From Syngnathus acus (lineage: Eukaryota; Chordata; Actinopteri; Syngnathiformes; Syngnathidae): a stretch of DNA of 64,000 nt. Below are positions 1-10,800 of this stretch, one piece after another (position 1 is the first letter of the stretch; each line of letters begins with the position of its first letter). A model generated the notes under the pieces. That model saw only the letters and a list, made by a program, of their open reading frames with translations. It had not been told where the DNA came from and searched no databases. The DNA is taken from contig NC_051089.1 in assembly GCF_901709675.1 (NCBI RefSeq), forward strand, positions 12,079,976 to 12,143,975, read 5' to 3'. The position numbers were made by a program, and so were the translations under genes.

Positions 1-304
1 ATGAATCAATCATTCATTTTTACAGATAGTTTGAAATCATGTAAACAGTATTTGTTTTGTCTGCCATATTTGTGGTTGAAAGTGATAGGACTCTCGGTTG
101 AAACACTTACGCACCAGAAAAGAACTAGGTGATTTCCAAAAAGGCAATACGTGAGGTAACAGAAAATCACCGTTCATATCTTGAATAAAGCAACACAGAA
201 CAGGTCAATTCCATCCATGATAGTGGCTTTGATATTTCTGCCATCCATCTTAATGTACATATGCAACTATGCGCTTTGTACTCCCAATTAAAAACAAAAT
301 GGAA

Positions 305-500
305 TACTAGTAGGCCAACTACATGTTAATAGTAAGGCAAAACAAAGTACTAGTTCACATCCGTGTACTACTAGTACTAGTCGTGACAAACATTTCTAGT
401 TAATATCTACTTCTTCACTCGTAGCGTCCAAAGTTGTCCTTCTGATATGGAGACATTTATACAGTAGCGGAAGTTGGAAGAGAACACATTACTAGTTCGA
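305..500. repeat. ACTAGT-rich patch
   Basis: The palindromic hexamer ACTAGT recurs at least five times in about 190 bp (near 306, 350, 368, 374 and 490), often as TACTAGT, together with related CTAGTTA and GTACTA strings. It looks like the core of a degenerate dispersed or palindromic repeat; no clear ends or target duplication could be found. Confidence 0.4.
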
Positions 501-1517
501 CAGTTGTTCCGCGAAGGAAGTAAATTATCTCCCTAGTGATGACAAAGCTCGTATTAGTACATGTACATTGGGTTGAATACCGAATTAACTACATGAATAT
601 TAGTTTAACAAGTAGATTTTGTTGTGGCAGGACTTGACGCAACAAATACTTGGAGGCTAACCTTAGCACGTCTTCGTTTCAGCATATTTATGAAGTGAAA
701 ATCCACGATTAGGTCGTTCTTTCATGCGAGTGACGCGAGATAGAAAGGGTGTGATGCAAGCGGCGTGAAACAACGCACAAACAAACAACTTGGCTTTCAA
801 CCTTTCGAAGTTAGCAAGATAGCGTTTACGTTGTTTGACCAGCTAAACAGGCAGCTCACGCAGTTAAGGTATAGCAGCTAATGTGAGCTACTTAAGACTC
901 GACTAGCCACGGACCACTAACCACGCAGAGGCTGGGTTCGATAGAACTTCTAATTCCGTCGAGAACATACGCAAACATTTTCGATTATTTGCCGACTTGA
1001 CTGGAAACGCTGTACCTCTTTCGATGCGTTCTATCACACGGGCTACTTTTTTGACAGCTGATTCCTGATTCCTTGTTTGTCTTCTTCATCGGTGACGACT
1101 GTGGGCGGGGCCGCCTTTTCTAGCTGCACTGCACCCTGCTGGAGATATTTTTCACTACAGCGCAATCCCCATTTATTGGGTAGACGGGTGTACATCCGCA
1201 ATAGAATAAACCATATTAAAAGCACTACAAAGTTTAACCCCTCTCACACGATTTGAACACATAAAACCCAACTAATACACACAGTCGAACATATGAGTAC
1301 ATGTACGCATATGTATATTCAGTGCTGTAAATAATGAGATATTAAAAAAAAAAAAAAAAAAAGTCTTTCATTACAACAAAGTCAAAGGAATTATAAAACC
1401 CACTTCAGTTCTTGTTATTTTGAAGAAAAAAATCAAGACTCTCGCTCACACGGTTGTCTTGAAGCAAAATGTGCTCGTTTCAAGCTGGGGAATAGCTTAT
1501 TTCTCCAAGCCTGAAGG

Positions 1518-1806
1518 CAGAGGCGTAGCCAGGAATTTTTCCAGTAGGGGCGCACGCCCACAGGAAAAAAAATCGAACATCACCCACGCCGTTCGCTGAT
1601 CGCTAAAACAACATCCGGGTCCGGGAGGCAAACGGTGAATGGATAACATCGCGCACATAGAATAGCGCAAGCACATTCGCGCAAGACCGAAAGAAAAAAA
1701 CGGCATGAAAATGAAGAATCGAAAAAGCTCGATTTTTTTCAACCGGGGCGCAGGGAGTCCTAACCGGGGCGCCGCCCCGGCTCGCCCCGGCTTGGCTACG
1801 CCTCTG
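1518..1806. mobile_element. Non-autonomous hAT-type MITE, 289 bp, with perfect 8-bp target duplication
   Basis: The ends are inverted repeats: the left end begins CAGAGGCGTAGCCAGG and the right end is its reverse complement with about one mismatch over 16 bp. The element is flanked on both sides by the identical 8-mer CCTGAAGG (1510-1517 and 1807-1814). An 8-bp duplication and CAG...CTG ends are hallmarks of hAT transposons. The interior is GC-rich at the right side, with two copies of AACCGGGGCGC, and codes for nothing recognisable. The intact duplication suggests a fairly young insertion. Confidence 0.85.
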
Positions 1807-1856
1807 CCTGAAGGCAATTGGACAACGTGAAAGGAATACAGTAATACAGTATTTAA

Positions 1857-1887
1857 AAATAATAAATAAATAAATAAATAAATAAAT
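1857..1887. repeat. (AAAT)n microsatellite
   Basis: About seven tandem AAAT units directly follow a short A-rich stretch some 50 bp after the hAT MITE. It is a simple repeat with no coding role. Confidence 0.85.
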
Positions 1888-3530
1888 ACTTCATACTATA
1901 GTTGCCAAAGAGAACAAAGATAACTAATCCATATGTCGACCTTTCAGGGAAGGCTCATTAGGACACATTTCAAATTCTTTTGACATAAATGTTAAACAGT
2001 CTTTCTGATGTTTTCATTGTATGGAAGCCAGTGTAATAAAACATTGAAGCTCTGGGTTTTTAATTCTATTAATAAAAGCACACAGCTCTCATGCAGAACT
2101 TCCACTTTGAAGTCACAAGGGGGCACATGGAGCCTAGATTGGACAATTATGAAAATGAAAGCGCTTTCATCAGGCTCAGACTTTCAGACAAGTGGAGGAC
2201 AATGCTGTCATTGTGCTCTGCTCCATCAACCTGTGATTCTAAAGTTTCATATATTTTGTGTCACTCAAAATTGACATTCGCAGGCATTCAGCCTTCAATG
2301 AGATCAAAAGTCTGCAATATGTTCATTGTTTGATTTACAGTACGGGCCACATGCATTTGGACAGTATGTACATACATCCTCTATCAACAATCATTTTCTA
2401 TGCACACATGTTCCGGGTCAATTTTGAGAATAGTCTCATAATAATTAGCAACACCAAATTATGACGTACAGACCTTCTCAGAACGTATTAATAGTCTGTA
2501 TGACATTAAAAGATCTACGATAATGCCTAACTTAATTTTTCAGAGTAAACATTACAGTGAAGTTATTTCGTTTTCCAGGTGCAGATCCCACACCCGTGTC
2601 AAGGCACCCTCTGACCTTTGTATGACTCCTGTTCCTTGTATTGAATGCCATAATATACAATTTTATGTTGCACTATGATGCTTCAAAGTGCACGTTAAAA
2701 AACACACACAAAAAGGTGAAACAAGAGGAACCCATGCATACTTGACTTTAAAGAAATGCTGCCGTTCCTGTACACCAGTCTTGTATTGTTCAATAAAACT
2801 AAAAATGTACGGAAGTGGATAAAAGCACTCTTGAACTTTTCTAGAACTTCAGACTAGCCACAGTGACATTCCAAACAATGAAATGAGTCAAGTGTCATGA
2901 ATGCACACACAAATAACAAGGATAATTAGATTATGAATAAATTCAATAAAATAACGCAGTTTTTCAAATGAAACATTTTGGTGACCAGCAAGTTTTCCAA
3001 ATAAAACATTTTGGTGAGCATGAAATGTCCTGACGGAAAAGTAAATAACTAATATTTAGATGATAAATAAGATCATTTGTGCCACTCATTATTATTTGCA
3101 TTGTTGAATTTGGCTTGTAGTCTATGTTGACTGAGATTTGCTTGAATGACAAGATAGCTCCAGGAGACAACTGCCTGTTAGCAATCTATTGCTGCTGGAA
3201 GCCCTTAGACATGATATCTTCCTTTGTTAATAAGACAATTTAGTGAATTAGAAAAGGTAGAGCACATTATTTGAGAAAATGTAACACATTTTCGCGCTAA
3301 ATGTTGAGTCTTAGTATGTATTTTACCTTTCATTGTTGGGTCTGCAATGAATTATTTTCAGTCGCAGTACACAAGCCTTTATGTTGTGTTAATAGAGCCA
3401 ATAGAGTTTTCTTTTCTTTTTTTTATATATTTTGTAAAACAAATTGGAGTCAGTGACTGACATCATAAAAGAACATTTGTTCAGTGTGAAATGCGTCACC
3501 AGTTTAGGGCGTGCTCCTGCTAATACTGGC

Positions 3531-3536
3531 TATATA
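3531..3536 (+). promoter_or_regulatory. TATA-like box upstream of hdc
   Basis: TATATA lies about 100 bp before the hdc start codon, which would give a transcription start near 3560 and a 5' UTR of about 70 nt. A TGCGTCA element (CRE/AP-1-like) sits about 35 bp further upstream, near 3492. This is inferred from position only; untranslated exons further upstream cannot be excluded. Confidence 0.35.
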
Positions 3537-3633
3537 CATGTGAGGCGATCGCGAGCAACTACTTTACTCACGCAAAGGCAGCTTCCCTGCAGCATCAAAA
3601 CAAACCAGTCAAGAACCGCCCACCTCAAGAAAT

Positions 3634-6600
3634 ATGCAGGCTGACGAATACAATCGCCGAGGTAATAATCCTTTGTCAATGCCGTATATACAATAGTGAA
3701 GTCTTATTTCCTGACCAGGTAAGGAGTTGGTGGAGTACATCACAAAGTACTTGGGCTCCATCCGGGAGAGAAGGGTGATTCCAGATGTGAAGCCAGGCTA
3801 CATGAAGGAACTTCTACCAGACACGGCACCCACAGAGGCCGAAGACTGGGAGAGAATATTTGATGACATCGAGAAGGTTATCATGCCTGGAGTAAGTTTT
3901 GATGCTGTCATCATGTCATCCGCTTCACTTGGGGGTCATGCATGTTGTGAACGCAGACTTGTTTTGACATTTTGTGCAGGTGGTCCACTGGCAGAGTCCT
4001 CACATGCACGCCTATTACCCTAGTCTGACATCATGGCCCTCATTGCTGGGGGACATGCTGGCTGATGCCATCAACTGTGTTGGCTTCACCTGGGTGAGGC
4101 GAGAAAAAAGCAAAAGGGACTGAAAGACTCCTCATTCTAGGGTCATTCCGAAATTGTTTTAAATATTTGAAGTTTGGAAGAAAAACAGGTCGTCAACCAT
4201 GCAGATTTTGTGAGTTTTTTTTGTCCTATTGTGGAGTGCCCATCAATGCTATAGATGCGGGAATTAAAAAAAAGAAAAATAGATCATGTAGATATCAGAT
4301 CAATTAGCTTGATGATATTGCTACAGAGTCATGTGGCTCAATTTTTTTTCACTTCCTTTATTGTTAAAAGGTTTTCCGAGACAGGATTGCGTGTATATTG
4401 AGACTCAATTTCAGAGCATAATTACAAAAAATCGGGCAGAAATTGTCCTTCATATCTGGTAAAAGATCAAATAATCTGTGGTGGTGTTTCTTTTTCTTTT
4501 TCTACAGGCCTCTAGTCCTGCTTGTACAGAGTTGGAAATGAATGTGATGGACTGGCTTTGTAAAGCCTTGGGCCTTCCCCAATTCTTTCTCCATTACCAC
4601 AGCGAGAGCCGGGGAGGAGGTATCATACAGGTAGACCACCAACACATCTTTTCATATGGTGAGGCGTCATCGATTGACAGGTTGCTTTGACTCGCCGAAC
4701 AGAGCACCGTCAGCGAAAGCACACTCGTGGCTCTTCTGGCGGCCAGGAAAGACAAAATTCTGCAACTGCGTGCCGACCTGGAGCACGAACTGGATGACTC
4801 TGTCCTAAATTCAACGCTAGTGGCTTACGCTTCAGATCAGGTCAGTATTTGGACAGTGCCACCACTGGCCTAAAGAATAATCCATTACAATGATGTTTTA
4901 TTTTACTATGATCACAGGCACACTCCTCAGTGGAAAAGGCGGGTCAGATCTCTCTCGTGAAGATCCGATTCCTACCCACAGATGAGCATTTGTCTCTGAG
5001 AGGAGAGATGTTGAAACAGGCCATACAAGAGGACAAAAGCAGAGGACTGGTCCCTTTTCTGGTACGGAAGGACGGAGATGATTAAATCATGCAACCGTGA
5101 TGTTAACGAGCTGGAAATATTTGCAACTCTTTTTAGATTTATCTAATCGATCATTCGTTCTTGCAAATATTCCTTCTGTGTTTCTCGCAGTTATGTGCCA
5201 CTTTGGGAACCACAGGCGTGTGTGCCTTTGACACACTCTCAGAATTGGGACCCGTGTGTATGTTTTCATATTCATCCTTGTGTATTTTTAAAGAGGATTT
5301 CAATCGCTACATGCAGTTAATGTTATTTGCAACATTTCACAGGCGCACAAGAGGGACTATGGCTCCATGTGGATGCTGCTTATGCTGGCTCGGCCTACTT
5401 CTGTCCAGAGCTGCGCTGGTCGCTTGAAGGCATTGAATTTGCACACTCGTTTGTCTTCAACCCATCAAAATGGATGATGGTCCATTTTGACTGCACAGCT
5501 TTTTGGTGAATATATTTAATCTGTACTCCAGTCGGTATTTCTTTTTTTTTTTTAATTGTCTTCCATGTTTGGGTCAAGGGTCAAAGACAAACTCAAACTT
5601 CAACAGACGTTCAGTGTGGACCCCGTTTATCTCAGACACGAAAACTCACAAGCAGCCACAGACTTTATGGTATGTCCCCTTCACGAGCAACACATTGAGG
5701 TTTCTGGGGACTCACTTTTCTTTGGTTTTATCTGTGCAGCACTGGCAGATTCCACTCAGTCGGCGTTTCCGCTCCCTCAAGCTCTGGTTCGTCATGCGTT
5801 CCTTTGGACTGAAAAATCTCCAGGGACATATCAGACATGTATGCTGAAGTTCATGTTCTTCACATGATTTGGGAGTTACAGAATGGGCAAAACAGAACAG
5901 ACATTTTATCACTGCTTTAATTGGCAAACTTTGATTTCAATACTTTTCTCTTTCAGGGTATTGAGATGGCAAAGCTCCTGGAGTCTCTGATAAGAAGTGA
6001 CCCAAACTTTGAGATTCCTGCAAAGAGATATCTCGGCCTGGTTGTTTTCTGTCTCAAGGTAGGTAGTCCCGGATTTGGGATTAAAGCAGTCAACAATAAA
6101 TACGACGAGTTAACTTTCTGTGGAGCAACGTGTTCTACAAAGGCTAATTAATCATTGTTGGGATGTACAAACTTGCCAGGCACACCTCGTTCAAAGGTAG
6201 GTGTTTTTATCACTTGGAGGTGAAGGACAGGTTGATTATGATCAGAAAAAGCAGTTTGATTTTGTTAAATTATCAGCAGCTCTGCTGTTTTTATTTCTTT
6301 TTTTAGAAAGGTAATGCTTCAACCCAGGAGCTGCTGAGGAGGCTGACACGCTCTGGTGCCATGTACCTCATTCCAGCAGACATTCACCGCAAACACATCA
6401 TTCGATTCACCGTGACCTCACAGCACACCACGGCAGATGACATTCACAGAGATTGGAACATTATCTCCAAAATAGCTTCCAATCTCCTCGCTGAAACGCG
6501 GGCTCTTGATAGTTCAAAGACCTTAGGAGCCACAGTGAAAGGCGATGAAGACATAAGTGTCAGGGCACTGGAGACTGAAGAGACCGCCCCAAGAATGGAC

Positions 6601-7059
6601 AAGGCCCAAGTGGAGCTTTGGATCGACAAGGCTTGGAATCAATCCAGGAGACCCATGGGCTCTCTGAGCTGCAACAGTGAGCCTCTGCCATACAGTTATC
6701 TCGGTCTAAGAAGCGGCTACGCCTTTGAAACAAAGCTGAGCCCTCAAGATGAAGTCGACCTGCCAACGTTAGCGACGACTGGAGGTGCTATCGCAGGAAA
6801 GATAGCGGAGGTGCCTTCTAAAATTGTCAGCAAGCAAATCATAAAAAAGCTGACCAAGTTCAACAGTGTTCCAAGCTTCTGCAATCAGTGGGCGCAGGGT
6901 GGTCACCACCAGATCTGCTGCCCTCTAAAAGTGTCTCAGGCTCCAAAGCATTTGACCTCCACTTGTAGGAGAATAAGCTGTACGCCATCTTCCCCCGTTA
7001 CCAACCCAGCTGCCTCTCCCGACCCCATGGAAACTACTCCTACTTCCAAACTTCTGTAA
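3634..7059 (+). CDS. hdc: Histidine decarboxylase, complete, 12 exons
   Basis: PLP-dependent decarboxylase that makes histamine from L-histidine in the cytosol. Exons: 3634-3661, 3719-3891, 3980-4093, 4508-4630, 4703-4840, 4918-5061, 5191-5257, 5343-5505, 5579-5669, 5740-5838, 5957-6058, 6307-7059. They splice in phase to 664 aa (human about 662). Exon 1 codes only nine residues (MQADEYNRR) plus one base. Visible residues at the human numbers: His194 (exon 6 start), Asp273 in [11 protein letters not shown] lysine Lys305 in NPSKWMM, and Ser354 in IPLSRRFRS. Ser354 separates HDC from aromatic amino acid decarboxylase, which has Gly there. The last exon codes about 250 residues: the end of the catalytic fold, then a poorly conserved tail, as in mammals. 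One oddity is Cys412 in VVFCLK where mammals have Arg. The gene converges on the slc27a2 gene at 7858. Identification is very secure; exon 1 is the least certain exon. Confidence 0.96.
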
Positions 7060-7570
7060 ATGTGGCATTTAGCAAGTCTGTGAACTAATTCTCAAAGTGA
7101 ATTGCACAGGCTCCCTCTAGTGGTATGTGAAAGTATGACTTAAATGTTCAAACTGCATCATGTTACAGTGGCTTCAACTTTTGTTTGTAAATTCAGATTG
7201 TTAGTACATTTGTTTAGGTCACTTCTCATTGTATTTAACATTTAAGTACAATACGCTTGCATGAAATCTTTTAGAATAGTTTTTCAATATTTCTTTTTGT
7301 GTGCAATACATTTTAACTGAAGTAATTTAAGTACTAAAGTGAGGGGTTAAAGTCTCTGTAAAGTGAAACTAAATCTGTCTTGTAAATTTGGCACACCACA
7401 AAGAAGCGTTTTATTAACGACCAATGTTTATTGTAGTCTTTAGAAACATTGCTGAATTCACTTTGAAGGGGTTTTAAACTTACACGCAATGCATTTTAAT
7501 TGAATCATTGCCAATGTTAATGTTCAAAATGTTACAGTGGCTTACAATGACATAAAATGTACTTTTTAGG

Positions 7571-7576
7571 AATAAA
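7571..7576 (+). promoter_or_regulatory. Likely hdc polyadenylation signal
   Basis: AATAAA lies 512 bp after the hdc stop codon and is the first canonical hexamer found downstream on this strand. It would give a 3' UTR of roughly 530 nt. That UTR would overlap the predicted 3' end of the oppositely transcribed slc27a2 gene. Confidence 0.5.
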
Positions 7577-7857
7577 ACTTCTGCTCTGGTCAGTGGTGGT
7601 ACTTGGGACAGGCAAGTATTTTTCCAGGAGGTTTTTGACATAAAAAGTTTGAGATTGTCAAGTCAGGGAATATCAAACTGGGTCTCAATTTTGTTTTGAG
7701 AGTTTTATCAAAAACAAACAAGGCATTCAATTTGAAAACATTCATAGAAGAAAAAATACATTGGCCTTGTGTTCTTTGCAATGTAAAAGATTCCTAATCA
7801 CTTTATGGCTTATTGTATGGATTTCACAGTTGTTTGAGTAGTGGAGTATAAAGTGAT

Positions 7858-10800
7858 TCACAGCTTGATTCTTCCCTCTGCTATGGAGTTGAAGATCTCC
7901 TGAGTCATGGGGACGTAGCCTTGATTGTCCTCCAGGAAAAGCAAACGATCCTTGATGACGTCAGGGTTGAAGCCCTCCTCGGCCAGCTTCACTTTCATTT
8001 GTTTGAATGTCCCGGTCACCTGCAGTGCGTTCTGCAGGAAAAGACATGAAAAAAAAATCCAAATGGCGTAACATGATGACATCATTAGCTAATGTGATTT
8101 ATATAATTATTCATTTAATCGCTGGGTATCGCTTAAACAAGATGTGACATGTAGTGTGATTTACTACAGTCATTAAAATCTGAAATTATTTTGTGTATTT
8201 TATTTCAATTTAGCCATATATGTTTTGCATACAAATGGGACGGTTACTTGTGTATTTAATCACATTTCAAAACGGATACTTTCTTTTAACCTTTGCTGTA
8301 TATTTAAGAGTTGAGTCAACACTTTTGTTTTTGTCTCGATGTCTACTTAAGTGGTGTGTGGGTACTTCAACTATCTCTAGATGTACTGTAATTGTTGTAT
8401 TGTTTATAGGCAGTATGTGATTTACCTGAATGCGAATAAAGCGTGGTCTTGCGTAGCTCGGAAGGTAGCTTTTGACAAACTGATACACAGCTTTCCCGTC
8501 AAAGTCCATGTTTTCTTTCAGGGTCAGCGCAGCCATTCCAATTCTTCCCTCGTGTCCTAATAGGAAAAATATAAGTTAATGTTTGTAAGCAAAGTAATAG
8601 ATGTGAAATAAATAAGGTTGTATGTGTAACAAATGTGTTTCATAAGGACTTTAAAGTTATATTTGTCTTGTCACGATTCCTAGTATGACACAGTTCATGG
8701 CTATATTCATCAATGATTGCCAAAAAAAAAGTCACATTGCGGTCAAAGAGGCCATGCGACACTAGAAGGGCTTGATGAGGGCACAATGTTAGCATTAAAT
8801 AAACAAAACCTTTCATGTTTTTAGCTGGTAGCTTATCAATAGGATGACGATGATGCAATATTACCTGGCACCTTTACCCCATAGACATTAACCTCTTCAA
8901 TGCAGTCCACCATGAGCAAATGATCGGCTATCTCTGTGGTGGCCACGTTTTCTCCTTTCCATCTGTGATTAATTGTAAAACAGACACTAAACAACACTGT
9001 AGGAAGCACAGGGAGTAAAAAATTATTTTGATTTAAGTTGTATCTCCAGCCTTTCCTACATTTGTTTCATCCACTGACCTGAAAGTGTCTCCGATGCGGT
9101 CTTGAAAGAAGACAAAACCCTCGTGGTCTATCTTGAGAAGATCACCGCTGTTAAAGTAGATGTCTCCCTTCACAAACACGTCCCTCAGTTTCTTCTTCTC
9201 AGTCTGCTGCTTGTTCTTGGCGTAGCCTGAGAAGGGGGTTCTCGCGGCAATCTTGGACACCAACAGACCAGTCTCTCCTTTGGTTGAAAGTGAAATGTTT
9301 TTAGTTACGATATTTGGGTTGTGGAAAGCACTTCCTATTTTGGTAAACATGGACCTCTGGGTACTTCAATGCAAAATCCTCTGGAGTCTCTGACTGGCTC
9401 TTCTTTCTCCGTGTCGTACCGTATGAGGGCATAGGGGCACCCCATCTGTGAAAAAAGAAAAAATGAAGCTTGTATTTACGAAATTGAATACAGTATAAAT
9501 GATTTAATGCATCTTACTTTGTGGAGGAAATGTTCTCTGCCAATAGCTCCAATTTTCCCAACATAGTTGACAAAGCCAACATTTCCTTCCGTGGCTCCGT
9601 AGCACTCGCAGATGCAAACATTGCCAAACCGTTGCAGAAACTCAGCCCAGGTATCCGGTCGCATCCCGTTTCCCAAAGCGACTCTGACTTTATGATCTTT
9701 GTCATTGTCTTTCTAGAAAGGAGAGAATTACACAGAACTGTTGAAAAGACAAGCAACATTCTCATCAACAATAGCAACTATGTCGGAGTTTTACCTGTGG
9801 TGTGTTGCAGAGGTATCGCATAATCTCGCCGATGTACTGAATAACCGTAATATTGTACCTCCTGCAGTCGTTCCAAAAACTTGATGCAGAGAACTTACGT
9901 TTTAATACAACAGTAATACCTGTAGGTGAAGAAGTACACATTAACTTATGCCAAGTCACGCATGGACGTATACCGTAATTTTCGGACTATAAGTCGCACC
10001 GGAGTATAAGTCGCACCAGCCATAAAATGCCCAAAAAAGTGAAAAAACCCCATATATATGTATATAAATCGCTCCTGAGTATAAGTCGCCCCCCCACCCA
10101 AACTATGAAAAAAAACCGCGACTTATAGTCCGAAAATTACGGTACTAAGAAACTTTAGGACTTTGAAATATAAACAGCGAAGACCAGGGGCATACTGCTT
10201 GCGGTTTGAGGTCACAAACTTGTTGATTTGTCCTTTGATAAACTCAGTGTCAACGTCAGAACAGTGAACCTTCAAAAGGTTGTCAAATTCAGAAAATATA
10301 CAGTAGAAACTTGGAGGTCAAACACCTATTGTGCAATGATTAAGGGACGTGACAAATTTAGGTCTTCAACTGAATTAACAGGAATAAACTAGGAATTGAC
10401 CAAATGGAAGGTTGACTCTTTCTAGGAAGTTACTGTAAATACAAAAAAGGAAAAGATGTACAACACAGGTGTCAAACCCAAGGCCTGAGGGCCAGATTCG
10501 GCCCATCACATCATTTGATGTGGCCAGTGAAAGCAAATCATGTCTGTCAACTCCAACCGCAGATTAATTTATTGAACACTTTTATTCTATTTTGCTCATG
10601 TTAAATGCAATGCATGAACTGTATTATGGTTACAAATGATTTATTGATTATTTGACAGTCACACATGGAATAATGCACTGCATTGTGAGTGGGAGATTTC
10701 ATCGGGTCATAAAAGACCGAGGAGGGTTGAGCATCTGTTTTGGGGCAAGATGTTTGGAGAGGTGGACAAGGTGAGACAATTGTGGGCCACTCATACAGTA

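Larger units (their letters stand above)
1..3633. other. Upstream of hdc: no recognisable gene
   Basis: No exon of a known protein was recognised here. The stretch holds an ACTAGT-rich patch (about 305-500), an A-run (about 1343-1362), the hAT MITE at 1518-1806 and an (AAAT)n microsatellite at about 1857-1887. A 60-codon minus-strand frame at 1043-1225 begins with a hydrophobic segment and then turns charged, but it has no recognised relatives. Confidence 0.6.

Noticed and set aside
1497-1817. 106-codon minus-strand open frame
   Set aside because: It lies almost entirely inside the hAT-type MITE at 1518-1806 and is open only because that element is GC-rich on one side.
3634-7059. Aromatic L-amino acid decarboxylase (ddc) instead of hdc
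   Set aside because: The specificity residue at 354 is Ser (IPLSRRFRS) as in HDC, where DDC has Gly. The protein is also about 664 aa with the long HDC tail, against about 480 for DDC.
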